From: an uncultured Clostridia bacterium
GTDB lineage: Bacteria; Bacillota; Clostridia; Christensenellales; Borkfalkiaceae
Direction of reading: 5' to 3'
Assembly (NCBI GenBank): GCA_934254825.1
Contig: CAKQMB010000004.1
Location: forward strand, 124,001-188,000
Length of the DNA: 64,000 bases
Below are positions 44,060 to 52,880 of this stretch, one piece after another. Made by a program: the position numbers and the translations under genes. The notes beneath the pieces are model-generated. The model saw only the letters and a list, made by a program, of their open reading frames with translations, searched no databases and was not told the DNA's origin. Within the stretch, counting starts at the first letter, position 1, and the number at the start of each line of letters is the position of its first letter.

Positions 44060-47000
44060 TTATGCGGCTACGTCGCCCTCTTCTTCGGTCTCGTAATACT
44101 TTTTCATAACAAGCATTGCTTCTTCGCGGCTTATTTCCTTAATATTTCCCTGTTCGTCTATTATCAGGAATTTAAGCGAGTCGTATATCGACGGAATTGT
44201 CACCGCTCTTATGTTGCATATGGTGCATTTAAACATTTTGTTATACGTCTGCCAGTTATGCTCTTCGCTCACTTCGTAGCCGCAGATTTTCTTGCACCGT
44301 CTTGTGTGGGTAAACAAATTGTCTGTTGATCCGCTAACAATAATGCTATGACTCGATTCCGTGATATAATCGCATTTACTGCATTTTTCAGTATGTTTCG
44401 TATCATTGACGGAATTAAATGTTAAGCTATGCTCACCTGTACAAATCCAAAAGATTTTGTAATTATAATTATTATTACTATTGATTTCTTTTGTCGACCC
44501 GAAAGCATATTTATTATTCGGGGAGTTAACATCTTTCCACGAACCCGTAAATCCAGTTTTCGAATAAGACGGAAATGTTAAATTATATTTTCCGAATCCG
44601 TCAAATTCATAATATTTTAATCGAAGTATCTCTTTTGCCCCATTGTAATCAAACTCTACTCTGGTTACTATTTTTGTACACTTTAAATAAATATCTATTA
44701 AAGGCTCGCTAAAAAGCTGAGGAGTCGTTACTTGAATTGTGCAGGCGTGATCCGAATAAAATGCTTCGACATAATATTCTTTATTCAAATCAAAATCAGC
44801 CGCCTTACATAATACGATTGTGTTTTTCAAACGCATAACTTCATTTACTTTTCCTAAATTGTCCGTCGTATAACTTATATTTTGCGTATATAATCGAGTT
44901 CGACTGCTATTATAGTAATACACATAATTGCACCTCAATTCATAACTTGTTACTACGGTTTCTATATTAAACGAAGTAAATTGTCCTGAATAAGTTACGG
45001 CATTAACCGATGTCACAACTTGTCCGCCCGACATCTTAAACCCGGATATTTTCTGTCCTGACAAACTCAATTTAATTGTATAAACCTTTCCGTTTACCGT
45101 AGCGGTTACAACTCCGCTTTCTGTGTAAGAGAGCGACACAACGTCCCCCTCAACGAGCGAAACAGGCGATTTATTTGTACCGTTATAAGTAAGCCAACTA
45201 TTATTCACCTGTAAGGAATTCAACGTTAAATCGGTTTCAAAACTTTTCCACTCACCGGCATTCTGGAACCTTTCGCCTGTTTCGGTTTCCCAAATAACGC
45301 TTCCGTTCTCGGCAAGAGAGTATTCTTCGTCATAATAAAGAGTTCGCGTTGTCGTTACTCCGTTATTTACACAGGTTACGCTTGTGGACATAATTTCCCG
45401 CGGAATACCCGTAAGCGCATTTTGTCCCATCGCCGCAATCGCCGCGTTATCGCTTCTCGTAACATGAAGTTTTAAATCAGAGTGATTATTCTCGAACAAA
45501 TTTTCCTGAACCCCTATTTGATAAAGCAAATCTTCATCCATTTTCTCAATATATACGTCTTTAAGTGTCGAAAGATTTGCAAACGCGTTATCACTCCAAC
45601 GTGAAACCTCGCTCGGAATATAAATTGTTTCGAGATTTGAAAAAGCAAACGCATTTTCACCTATTGTTCCGATGTTGCTATCCCAGTCGGAAAGCTCCAT
45701 TACCGTTTTATCTTCCGGAACATATAAAAGTAAAATATGATCTAAAACAATTTGATCGCAATTTTCATCTTTTGTCTGCGCTTCCAGCCAACTTGTATTG
45801 GTAAAAGCGTCAATAGAAGCTTTGTTTACTCCCCAGGCGTTTATTTGCGATAACGCCGAACAGTTCGAAAAAGCAAATCCTTCGATTTCGCGAACATTAT
45901 TTATATTGACATGAGTAAGATTTTCACATTTATAAAAAGCGTATGATTTGATTGTACTGACAGTGTTCGAAGAATCTTCGCCGCTTATTGTAAAGGAAGT
46001 GTTCGTTTTAGCTTTGGGATATTGCAACAATTCGGTTTTCGCTTTGTTGTATAACACGCCGTTTTCCGTTAAGTAATTCGCGTTCGCGCTCGAAATCGAA
46101 AATGCAGTAACATTCTCTATCCCCGCAAACGCTCCTTCACCTATCGAAGTAACTCCGCTTGGCAAATAGATATAAGAACTGCCTTTGCAACCGAAAAACG
46201 CAAACTCGCCTATTTCCGTAACGCTTGTCGGCAAACTCGCAAACGAAAGTTTTTCCGCTCCGCAAAACGCCTGCGCGCCTATTTTCGTAACGCCGTTCGG
46301 TATCGTTATGCTTTCGAGTTCTTTGCAATTTTCAAACGCACTGTAACCGATTTCAGTTATTCCGCTCGGCAAGTTTATATTTCTAAGATTTATGCAGTCC
46401 GCAAAAGCGTTCGCTCCGATAGTTTGTAGCTGAGAATTGTTAATAAAACCAATCGTCGTAAGACTTTTCAGCCCGTTGAACGCATCCGAACCGATTTCCG
46501 TAATGCTCGACGGAATATTTATCGTGGTGATATTCGAAAGAATGTTATATTTACTGTTTGTTGCATTGGTCGTGGTCTCTGCGTTAAGTTTGCTTATCAC
46601 CGCAGGCTCCCCGGCAAACGCTCCCGAACTTATTCCCGTAACGGTTTTTCCGTTTATCATCGCGGGAATATCAATTATGCCCGATTCCACAGCCGATTTC
46701 AAACCGCTTATGCTGACTGTACCGTTCGCATTTTCCTCATATTTAAAGTTTTCCGTGCTATCTGTAACCGACGGTTTCAGTTCGTCAATAACTGCATTTA
46801 TAATATCCTGATCCCACGGTTCAAGATTATGCGCGGCAGGCGGAGCCCATTGTGCAAATTTGTCAAAATCATAATTAAAAAGAAGACCAAATAGTTTTTT
46901 TCTTCTTTTGATTCCGGTATAAGATAGTCCTAACTGCGATCTGAGCGGTATAATTGCATCACTGTACCACACAACAAATGGAGAAACATATTCCACTTCA

Positions 47001-47203
47001 TTCACCAATATATCTTGCGCATTGTCAATCATAAATTGCGGTAATATATCTTCGCATGCCTTTGCAATTTTTTCGAGAATAAGTCTCTCTAACTTTCTAA
47101 TAAACTTATTAGGTGTTTTACAGTTTTTAATAAACATTAGAACAGCATCTATCACCAATGCTGTTTTTATATCAAGTTTTATAGTTTTGTCTTCATGCAC
47201 CAT
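44060..47203 (-). CDS. BspA-like leucine-rich repeat protein, no export signal
   Basis: A 1047-residue protein. Residues 1-150 are helical and charged and unlike a signal peptide. Residues about 165-575 are LRR_5 (BspA-like) repeats of about 23 residues, such as ITEIGYSAFENCKELESITIP. Ig-like beta domains follow, and residues about 930-1015 hold CxxC pairs separated by His/Trp (HTEKCSKCDYI, HTRRCKKICGYE, MFKCTICN), a Cys module common at the C-terminus of clostridial surface proteins. The ATG at 47203 has no ribosome site and the frame stays open for 33 codons upstream without another ATG. This suggests a lost 5' end or translation coupled to the lipoprotein gene ending 47 nt before. AT content is higher than in most of the window. 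Exported homologues bind host or bacterial surfaces. Confidence 0.7.
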   Translation of the reverse strand: MVHEDKTIKLDIKTALVIDAVLMFIKNCKTPNKFIRKLERLILEKIAKACEDILPQFMIDNAQDILVNEVEYVSPFVVWYSDAIIPLRSQLGLSYTGIKRRKKLFGLLFNYDFDKFAQWAPPAAHNLEPWDQDIINAVIDELKPSVTDSTENFKYEENANGTVSISGLKSAVESGIIDIPAMINGKTVTGISSGAFAGEPAVISKLNAETTTNATNSKYNILSNITTINIPSSITEIGSDAFNGLKSLTTIGFINNSQLQTIGANAFADCINLRNINLPSGITEIGYSAFENCKELESITIPNGVTKIGAQAFCGAEKLSFASLPTSVTEIGEFAFFGCKGSSYIYLPSGVTSIGEGAFAGIENVTAFSISSANANYLTENGVLYNKAKTELLQYPKAKTNTSFTISGEDSSNTVSTIKSYAFYKCENLTHVNINNVREIEGFAFSNCSALSQINAWGVNKASIDAFTNTSWLEAQTKDENCDQIVLDHILLLYVPEDKTVMELSDWDSNIGTIGENAFAFSNLETIYIPSEVSRWSDNAFANLSTLKDVYIEKMDEDLLYQIGVQENLFENNHSDLKLHVTRSDNAAIAAMGQNALTGIPREIMSTSVTCVNNGVTTTRTLYYDEEYSLAENGSVIWETETGERFQNAGEWKSFETDLTLNSLQVNNSWLTYNGTNKSPVSLVEGDVVSLSYTESGVVTATVNGKVYTIKLSLSGQKISGFKMSGGQVVTSVNAVTYSGQFTSFNIETVVTSYELRCNYVYYYNSSRTRLYTQNISYTTDNLGKVNEVMRLKNTIVLCKAADFDLNKEYYVEAFYSDHACTIQVTTPQLFSEPLIDIYLKCTKIVTRVEFDYNGAKEILRLKYYEFDGFGKYNLTFPSYSKTGFTGSWKDVNSPNNKYAFGSTKEINSNNNYNYKIFWICTGEHSLTFNSVNDTKHTEKCSKCDYITESSHSIIVSGSTDNLFTHTRRCKKICGYEVSEEHNWQTYNKMFKCTICNIRAVTIPSIYDSLKFLIIDEQGNIKEISREEAMLVMKKYYETEEEGDVAA

Positions 47204-47250
47204 TGCACTTAAAAACGGGAAAGTAGAATAAGTACCTACCGCTAATACAT

Positions 47251-47559
47251 TTATGTTCTTATATAATGTATTATATTTGCCATTCCATCTTTCTTTATAA
47301 TCATTATATATCTATGCCCATCAATCATTAGGGTTTGATAAGCTCTTTGCGGCTCTTCACCTTCGGGATATGTTACCTCTTGTTTGGTCGGGTCAACAAG
47401 CTTGTAGCCTGTGGCTTCGACGGGGATTTCGTCGAGTTCCTTTTTTATTCTTGCTTTGTATTCGGCTTCGGTTTCTTTATTCGGGTCGCACCCCGCCCCG
47501 ACAACGCAAACGCCGAGCAACAAAACAAGACTCATAAAAATTGATAAAATTCTTTTCAT
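47251..47559 (-). CDS. Small lipoprotein sharing its 5' module with the next gene
   Basis: A 102-residue lipoprotein. The signal peptide ends VVGAGC (Cys about 23). The next 32 residues (from DPNKETEAEYKARIKKELDE) are nearly identical to the 193-residue lipoprotein upstream, and so is the DNA. The remaining tail of about 45 residues (from YQTLMIDGHRYIMIIKKDG) is unrelated. I start at the second ATG (47559), which has GGAG at good spacing; the first is two codons earlier. Function unknown; membrane-anchored on the outer face. Confidence 0.7.
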   Translation of the reverse strand: MKRILSIFMSLVLLLGVCVVGAGCDPNKETEAEYKARIKKELDEIPVEATGYKLVDPTKQEVTYPEGEEPQRAYQTLMIDGHRYIMIIKKDGMANIIHYIRT

Positions 47560-47593
47560 ATTCATTCTCTCCGATTTATTTTATAATTCCATA

Positions 47594-48175
47594 TCATGCT
47601 TTTTCTATTTTATAATAATAGCATTTATTATTTGTTAAATTGTAATCAAACCACTGACTACTGTATCCTAAAAACATTAGTTTATTTGAAGTCGTATCAT
47701 ATAAAAAGAGCGTCGGGGGATAACAACTTTCATAAAAAACACTTGACCAGCTTCTGTCAAATTTAGATCTTATTATAAAAAAGTTATTATCAAAATATAC
47801 CATAGTTTTTAATTCCCCAAACTCTGAAAATTTTTCATTGTAATTTATATTAAATTCTCCGATTTTCTCATCATTACAATAAAAAACAAACTCTTCAATA
47901 TAAGATTTACTCTCGCCTAAATTTTTGTCTAAGCTTTTTAAACAATAATTTTTTTCGTCAACTTGAACATTAAACTTAACCGGTATCGATTCTTCATATG
48001 TTTCAACCCCGATAAGTTTGTAGCCTGTGGCTTCGACGGGGATTTCGTCGAGTTCCTTTTTTATTCTTGCTTTGTATTCGGCTTCGGTTTCTTTATTCAG
48101 GTCGCACCCCGCCCCGACAACGCAAACGCCGAGCAACAAAACAAGACTCATAAAAATTGCTAAAATTCTTTTCAT
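47594..48175 (-). CDS. Lipoprotein with duplicated 5' module and a beta-rich tail
   Basis: A 193-residue lipoprotein with lipobox VVGAGC. Residues 1-57 match the 102-residue lipoprotein downstream; about 166 bp differ at only about three positions. The C-terminal 130 residues are rich in Phe, Tyr and Asn with alternating strands (IPVKFNVQVDEKNYCLK, MVYFDNNFFIIRS, KLMFLGYSSQWFDY), with low-GC codon use compared with neighbours. AAGGAG lies 10 nt upstream. No family recognised. Confidence 0.72.
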   Translation of the reverse strand: MKRILAIFMSLVLLLGVCVVGAGCDLNKETEAEYKARIKKELDEIPVEATGYKLIGVETYEESIPVKFNVQVDEKNYCLKSLDKNLGESKSYIEEFVFYCNDEKIGEFNINYNEKFSEFGELKTMVYFDNNFFIIRSKFDRSWSSVFYESCYPPTLFLYDTTSNKLMFLGYSSQWFDYNLTNNKCYYYKIEKA

Positions 48176-48324
48176 TTTTTAATTTTCTCCTTACAAATTT
48201 ATTTTCCTTGCCTTCTCCTTTTGGAAAAGTCGGATTTTATTTACCAAAGCAGGCAAAAGACAAAAGATAACAATTAAAAAGGCTTCTCCTTATCAAAATT
48301 GCAGTTCAAGGCATCACGCTATTT

Positions 48325-48361
48325 CGGGGAGAAGCTGGCGCGTACTGCGCCTGATGAGGGG
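48325..48361. repeat. Palindromic intergenic repeat, unit A
   Basis: Starts CGGGGAGAAGCTGGCGCG, ends GCGCCTGATGAGGGG, with an inner GGCGCG/CGCGCC-like stem. It matches the widespread GGGGAAGGTGGC...GGATGAGGGG type of repeat seen in Clostridia. Confidence 0.6.
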
Positions 48362-48411
48362 TTTTTAACAAACTTTTTATATCTGTTTTTAAAAAAAAGC
48401 AACTCACTTAG

Positions 48412-48446
48412 CCCCTCATCCGTCGGCTTCGCCGCCACCTTCCCCC
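48412..48446. repeat. Palindromic intergenic repeat, unit B (opposite orientation)
   Basis: Starts CCCCTCATCCG, has the inner stem GGC-TTC-GCC and ends ACCTTCCCCC. It is the inverted partner of unit A, 50 bases away, so the two can also pair with each other. Confidence 0.65.
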
Positions 48447-48550
48447 GATTTTAAGCATTTCACGCTCTATCTATCCGTTTCTATGTGGGAAGGCTTTCCT
48501 TTATTTCTCGCTCTTTGCCGGCGATTTGTTTTTCAATTTACCAAACAAAA

Positions 48551-48587
48551 AAACGCAAACAAAAAAACCGTTTTTTCGTTTGCGTTT
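48551..48587. terminator. Terminator-like hairpin in the gap
   Basis: AAACGCAAAC (48551-48560) pairs with GTTTGCGTTT (48578-48587) around an A7-CCG-T6 loop that extends the stem. No gene ends next to it. Confidence 0.5.
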
Positions 48588-48839
48588 TCAATCGTCACAA
48601 TTCATTGGCGGACACCTCGCTGTTTATTCGTCTGAGTGTGTTTATTATACATATTATTTTTAATAACTTACTTTTATTTAATTATATACTACTATACATT
48701 ATTTGTCAATACCGAAATTGAAATTTTTTTCTCGACTTTTTCTTGACTTTGCATCCGCCCATACCTCATTCGCCTTTTACCGATGCTCCTCAAAAAAGAA
48801 AAACCATTTCTTTATGTTTTTAATATCAACATGCCGTTT

Positions 48840-48852
48840 AATCGACTTATAG
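48840..48852 (-). repeat. Copy 3 of the dispersed TATAAGTCGATT element
   Basis: Minus strand CTATAAGTCGATT, downstream of the ABC exporter gene and past its terminator; preceded by GCAAAAGTCGCT. Confidence 0.6.
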
Positions 48853-48929
48853 AGCGACTTTTGCGATTTAATTAAACACAAAAACACCTTAATGCCGATC
48901 GATACAATTATTTAAAATATATAAAAACC

Positions 48930-48967
48930 CGTTACGGCGGTCGGCTAAAAAGCCGACCGCCGTAACG
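48930..48967 (-). terminator. Terminator of the ABC exporter operon
   Basis: A perfect 17-bp stem (48930-48946 with 48951-48967, inner CGGCGGTCGGCT) and AAAA loop, 41 nt past the stop codon at 49009, with A-rich flanks on both sides. Confidence 0.85.
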
Positions 48968-49008
48968 AAAAAAAACTATCAGAATTTTAAAGTTTCTTTT
49001 GAAAGGCT

Positions 49009-50634
49009 TTATGAAATAACTATCGTTTTATCCGCAAAGTTTTCCGCTGTTGCCCTATGTGAAATCTCAACGCAGGTAATATTTTTATTTCTGATATTTT
49101 CGAGCATTTTTTTCTCGGTTTCGATATCGAGCGCGGAAGTGGCTTCGTCCAGCAAAAGAACGGGTCTGCCGCTCGTTAATGCTCTTGCGACGGCAAGTCG
49201 TTGAAGCTGACCTTCGGAAAGCCCCGCGCCCTGTTCGCCGAGCTTAGTGTTTAACCCCTCGGGCAAATCGTAAACAAATTCCGCGCAGGCGGTTTTTATC
49301 GCTTCGTTTACGCGTTTTTCCGTTATCTCGGATTTTTCGTTACCGAAAAACGTAAGATTTTCGTAAATCGTTCCCGAAAACGCAAAACTTTTCTGCGGAA
49401 CGTAAGCGAATAATTCCCTCGTGTTTTCGTTTACGATATTTTCTTTGCCGCCTGCCGTAACGGTTATTTCTCCGCCAAGCGGGTTTAAAACCCCGAGAAT
49501 AAGCATAAAAAGGGTTGTTTTGCCGACGCCCGACGCGCCCTCGATAAGTACGGTCTGCCCTTTTTCGATATCGAAAGACACGTTTCGGAACGCAACTTTT
49601 TCTCCGTACGAAAACGAAACGTTTTTAACTTCGAGTCTTTGGAAATCCGTCTCGCCGACAAACTTTTCGATACGTTCCTGCTTTAAATCGCAAACGCCGA
49701 AATATCTTTCCGCGCTCGCGTATCTCGAATAATAAACGGGCATTACCGACGAAAAGGACGTGAACGGTCGTTGAAGCTGCTCCATAAGCAAAACTACGGA
49801 CAAAATCGCGCCGTAATCCGCCGAGGAAGAAAACGCGCGCGCCGAACACCAGATTATCGCGAAAACAAGCCCGAGATTTGCCACGACGGAATAAACCGCG
49901 GTTACGCCGACGTTGAATTTTGCTCTCGCGATACGGTTTTCAAGATACTCGTTCAATACTTTTTTCGACTTTTCGACCGATTTTTCTTCCGCGCCGTAAG
50001 CTTTTATCGTGATCGAAGACGCAACGCTTTCCTGCATAAACGCATTGTTTTTCGCGTCCGCCTCCATAATTTTCGACTGAAACGCTTTATACTTCTTTTT
50101 ACTCAACGCGGTGAGCGCGAGGACGAAAATCCCGCCGACGACGACTATAATCCCGAAAATCCAATCGATAACGAAAAGCGCGGCAAGCGCGCCCGTAAGC
50201 TGAACCGCCATAGACAATACGGCAGGCAAAAGCGCGACGGAATCCGAAGCGATTTCGCCCGAATCACGGGTCATTACCGAAACAAGTTCGCCGCTGTGGC
50301 GTTTTTTTATTTCGGAATACTCCGCGCCGATCACCCTCGAAAACGCATAGCTTCTCAGCTCCGCGCTCATCTTTGCTCTCGTTTTTTCGGACAAATATTT
50401 CGACAACGACAAAAACACTACTCTTAAACTCGCAAAAGCGACTAAAAAGCAGGCAAAAATCAAGATTTTATCCGAATTTTTATCGGCAATGCCGTTGACG
50501 AGACATCTGGCAAGATAAGCAAACCCCACCGACAAAAACGCAGTCGCAACCGAAAAAGCGGCTATAAAATTTATAGCCGACGAATACGGTTTTATCGTTT
50601 TTTTAATCCTTTCGGCGGTTTTGTCCTTTCTCAT
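49009..50634 (-). CDS. ABC exporter half-transporter (membrane and ATPase fused)
   Basis: A 541-residue type I ABC exporter subunit. Residues 1-300 form the six-helix membrane domain. The ATPase has Walker A GASGVGKTTLF near residue 367, Q-loop AYVPQKSFAFSG, signature LSEGQLQRLAVARAL, Walker B VLLLDEATSALD and H-loop EISHRA. Acts as a homodimer to export a lipid, peptide or small molecule. It has no N-terminal C39 peptidase domain, so any leader removal must be done by another protein, perhaps the S26-like peptidase upstream, whose stop overlaps its start by 4 nt. Substrate unknown. Confidence 0.9.
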   Translation of the reverse strand: MRKDKTAERIKKTIKPYSSAINFIAAFSVATAFLSVGFAYLARCLVNGIADKNSDKILIFACFLVAFASLRVVFLSLSKYLSEKTRAKMSAELRSYAFSRVIGAEYSEIKKRHSGELVSVMTRDSGEIASDSVALLPAVLSMAVQLTGALAALFVIDWIFGIIVVVGGIFVLALTALSKKKYKAFQSKIMEADAKNNAFMQESVASSITIKAYGAEEKSVEKSKKVLNEYLENRIARAKFNVGVTAVYSVVANLGLVFAIIWCSARAFSSSADYGAILSVVLLMEQLQRPFTSFSSVMPVYYSRYASAERYFGVCDLKQERIEKFVGETDFQRLEVKNVSFSYGEKVAFRNVSFDIEKGQTVLIEGASGVGKTTLFMLILGVLNPLGGEITVTAGGKENIVNENTRELFAYVPQKSFAFSGTIYENLTFFGNEKSEITEKRVNEAIKTACAEFVYDLPEGLNTKLGEQGAGLSEGQLQRLAVARALTSGRPVLLLDEATSALDIETEKKMLENIRNKNITCVEISHRATAENFADKTIVIS

Positions 50635-51068
50635 TTGCCGATCCCGAATAATCCTTTTATTTTTTGTCCGACCGTGAAGAAAAATTTCCTTACGGGATAA
50701 TATTTCAATCTTCTTTTGACGTATTTAAGGTATTTTTTGCTTTTTAAATCGATCTGTTTACTGCCTTTGAAATAGGTTTCGAGTACGCCGATGACGTTTT
50801 CCTCGGGGACAAATTCGTTCTGCGCGCAGTTATCCCCTCTCGTAACGTAGCCGTCTTCTTTTACTTCAAGCACGCGATGCAAAACGTTTTCCTCGCCGCG
50901 TTTATAAAGCGCAACGTCGTAAACTCCGAGCCTGCCCTTTTTCGCCGCGATAACGACGATATCTTTTCCGCTTTTTATCATCGGGCGCATACTCACGCCG
51001 ACAGTCGTTCCCACATACCGCCCGTATTTTTCGAGCGCGGTTTTCATATCGACCGAAACGCCTTTCAT
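50631..51068 (-). CDS. S24/S26-family peptidase-like protein, soluble
   Basis: A 145-residue protein with the signal-peptidase core: GVSMRPMI (Ser26 as nucleophile), DVALYKRG, then VLHRVLEV (His64, as in the Ser-His type of SipW/Sec11), and YVTRGDNCAQ, the RGDN box. It lacks the membrane anchor expected in a true signal peptidase. Such short soluble forms occur in Clostridia next to PqqD- or HPr-kinase-like genes, in clusters I believe handle modified peptides, but this is not proven. AAGGAG precedes the start at 51068. Both ends overlap its neighbours by 4 nt (ATGA), so translation is coupled to the HPr-kinase-like protein and the exporter. Confidence 0.78.
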   Translation of the reverse strand: MKGVSVDMKTALEKYGRYVGTTVGVSMRPMIKSGKDIVVIAAKKGRLGVYDVALYKRGEENVLHRVLEVKEDGYVTRGDNCAQNEFVPEENVIGVLETYFKGSKQIDLKSKKYLKYVKRRLKYYPVRKFFFTVGQKIKGLFGIGK

Positions 51069-51808
51069 AAACGTTCTCCTTTCCCCGTAAGCGCGGAATA
51101 CGAAAGGCGGAACGCCTCTTCGGAAATATCGCATTTTAAAAGATATACAGGCACTTTGCTTGCGATTTTATCGCAAAATTCCAACGTTTTTGCCGCCGCT
51201 TCGGGGTCGTTCGGGAAATAAATCTGAGAAAAAAGCCTTTCGCCGACCTCTGTCGCCGTCAATTTTCTTATTGAATTATTTTTCGACTGCTCTATAAAGC
51301 ATATTCCGTTTAATTCCGCCTTGCCTTTTACCCCTAATTTTTCTTTGCCTCTCCAAGGCGTTCCGTAAACGACAAAACGCCCGTTTTCGCATCCGACAAC
51401 GGGTTTATCGCCGTTGAGAATTTTCGCTTCCGCGAGATATTTCAGCCACAAAAGCGAATGCGTGGTTTTGCCCGCTCCGCTTCTGCCCGCAAACGCATAA
51501 CATTTGCCGTTTAATTCCACCGCGGAGCAATGAAATAAAAATCTGTCGAAAAACGGGAGCTTCCCGCAAAGAGATCGGAACAATGCCACGCTTTTGAGAT
51601 ATTCCCGTACATTTCCGTTCTCCCGATTATCGGTCATATCGTTTTGCCGACCAAGCTGAGATTTTCGTTCCGCCTCGATCTGTTTTTCCGTAACCGAAAC
51701 TTCGAAATCGAATTTTTCTTCGGAACAAACATAATCGCGGAACGCCCTTTCCGTATAAACATCGGGGTTATCGATTTTTATTTTTAAATCGGCAATTTCA
51801 TAAATCAT
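51065..51808 (-). CDS. HPr kinase/PEP-carboxykinase-like protein
   Basis: A 247-residue P-loop protein. FHCSAVELNGKCYAFAGRSG followed by AGKTT gives a Walker A (residues 108-115) set like that of HPr kinase-like proteins, which in lasso-peptide clusters phosphorylate peptide tails. ILNGDKPVV follows as a likely Walker B-type acidic strand, and YGTPWRGKEKLG as a later family motif. True HPr kinase (about 310 residues) has an N-terminal domain that is not present here. I start at 51808: a perfect sigma-A promoter ends 6 nt upstream, so the mRNA is predicted leaderless; the upstream in-frame extension would start before the promoter. First gene of the kinase-peptidase-exporter operon. Confidence 0.75.
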   Translation of the reverse strand: MIYEIADLKIKIDNPDVYTERAFRDYVCSEEKFDFEVSVTEKQIEAERKSQLGRQNDMTDNRENGNVREYLKSVALFRSLCGKLPFFDRFLFHCSAVELNGKCYAFAGRSGAGKTTHSLLWLKYLAEAKILNGDKPVVGCENGRFVVYGTPWRGKEKLGVKGKAELNGICFIEQSKNNSIRKLTATEVGERLFSQIYFPNDPEAAAKTLEFCDKIASKVPVYLLKCDISEEAFRLSYSALTGKGERL

Positions 51809-51814
51809 ACTGCC

Positions 51815-51843
51815 ATTATAGCACATATCACGTATTTTTTCAA
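51815..51843 (-). promoter_or_regulatory. Sigma-A promoter for a leaderless HPr-kinase-like gene
   Basis: Minus strand TTGAAA (51843-51838), 17-nt spacer, TATAAT (51820-51815). The ATG at 51808 begins 6 nt after the -10 box. Confidence 0.8.
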
Positions 51844-51968
51844 GTTGAAAAATATCTTTATTCGTCCTTTCCTTTGCGAACGATTGACTTTTTATCCGTT
51901 TTGGCTTAAAATCTGCGTGCGAGGATCGCTTTGCGGTGATCCGCCAGTTTTTTCGGGAGGTAAACCGA

Positions 51969-52844
51969 ATGAAAGGAATTATAATCGTAAACGCATATTC
52001 CCAAAACGAAAATATGCTTAACCAACCGCTAAGGCTCAAAGAAGAACTTCTGAAATTCGGCGCGGAAACGGAAATCGTTCCGCTTGACGTGTCGCTTACG
52101 GGGATTTCCGGCGACGAAATCCGTTCGCGTTTCGACGGGTACGATTTCTGCGTGTTTTACGATAAAGATCGCTACGCGCTTTCCGAAATAGAAAATACGG
52201 GGATAAAATGTTTCAATAACTACCGCGCGATGACTTTGTGCGACGATAAAATGCTCACTTATATCGCGCTTTCGGGGGCGGATATACCTATGCCCGAAAC
52301 CTACTCCGCACCGCTTTGCTACACGCCGTCTGCCGAAATCCCGAACGAATATTTCGATTTTCTCGAAAAAAAACTCGGATTTCCGATGATCGTTAAAGAA
52401 TGTTACGGTTCGCTCGGAAAAGGCGTGAGACTTGCGGAAAACAAAGACGAGCTGAAAGCTTTTTCGGAAGAACTGAAATTGAAACCGCACGTTTATCAGA
52501 AATTCGTTTCGGAAAGTTTCGGAACCGATCTTCGGGTTATCGTTATCGGCGGAAAATACGTCGGCGCGATGAAAAGAACGTCCTTTAACGATTTTCGTTC
52601 CAACGTCGCCGCGGGCGGTAAAGGCGAAAAATACGAAGCCGACGAAAAGACGATCGCTTTGTCCGAAAAAATAGCGACGTTACTCGATCTCGATTATTGC
52701 GGGATAGATTTTCTTTTCGGAAAAAACGGTCTCGTTCTTTGCGAAGTCAACTCCAACGCGTTCTTTAAAGAGTTCGAAAAAACGACGGGAATAAACGTTG
52801 CCGAACTTTACGCAAAGCATATTGTTTCCGCCGCCAAACAATAA
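51969..52844 (+). CDS. RimK-like ATP-grasp ligase
   Basis: A 291-residue ATP-grasp enzyme of the RimK type, which joins an amino acid or acid to a peptide or small molecule through an acyl-phosphate. The N-terminal domain (MKGIIIVNAYSQNENMLNQP) is followed by CDDKMLTYIALSGADIPMPETY, the ATP-binding lysines (PMIVKECYGSLGKGVRL), DLRVIVIGGKYVGAMKR and the metal-binding end GLVLCEVNSNAFFKEFE. GGGAGG lies 7 nt before the start at 51969. It is divergent from the HPr-kinase-like operon with 160 bp between starts, so they may share control. Possible roles are peptide tailing or amino-acid ligation; LysX-type lysine biosynthesis is less likely without partner genes. Confidence 0.82.
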   Translation: MKGIIIVNAYSQNENMLNQPLRLKEELLKFGAETEIVPLDVSLTGISGDEIRSRFDGYDFCVFYDKDRYALSEIENTGIKCFNNYRAMTLCDDKMLTYIALSGADIPMPETYSAPLCYTPSAEIPNEYFDFLEKKLGFPMIVKECYGSLGKGVRLAENKDELKAFSEELKLKPHVYQKFVSESFGTDLRVIVIGGKYVGAMKRTSFNDFRSNVAAGGKGEKYEADEKTIALSEKIATLLDLDYCGIDFLFGKNGLVLCEVNSNAFFKEFEKTTGINVAELYAKHIVSAAKQ

Positions 52845-52880
52845 ATCCGACGCCTCAAAAAAAGAAAACGGTAAAGAAAA

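Larger units (their letters stand above)
48176..49008. other. Large noncoding gap with repeats and terminators
   Basis: 833 bases without a supported gene. It holds two facing palindromic repeat units (48325-48361 and 48412-48446), a terminator-like hairpin at 48551-48587, an AT-rich segment, copy 3 of the TATAAGTCGATT element and the terminator of the ABC exporter operon. I looked for a precursor peptide for the neighbouring exporter and saw no convincing small gene. Confidence 0.6.
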
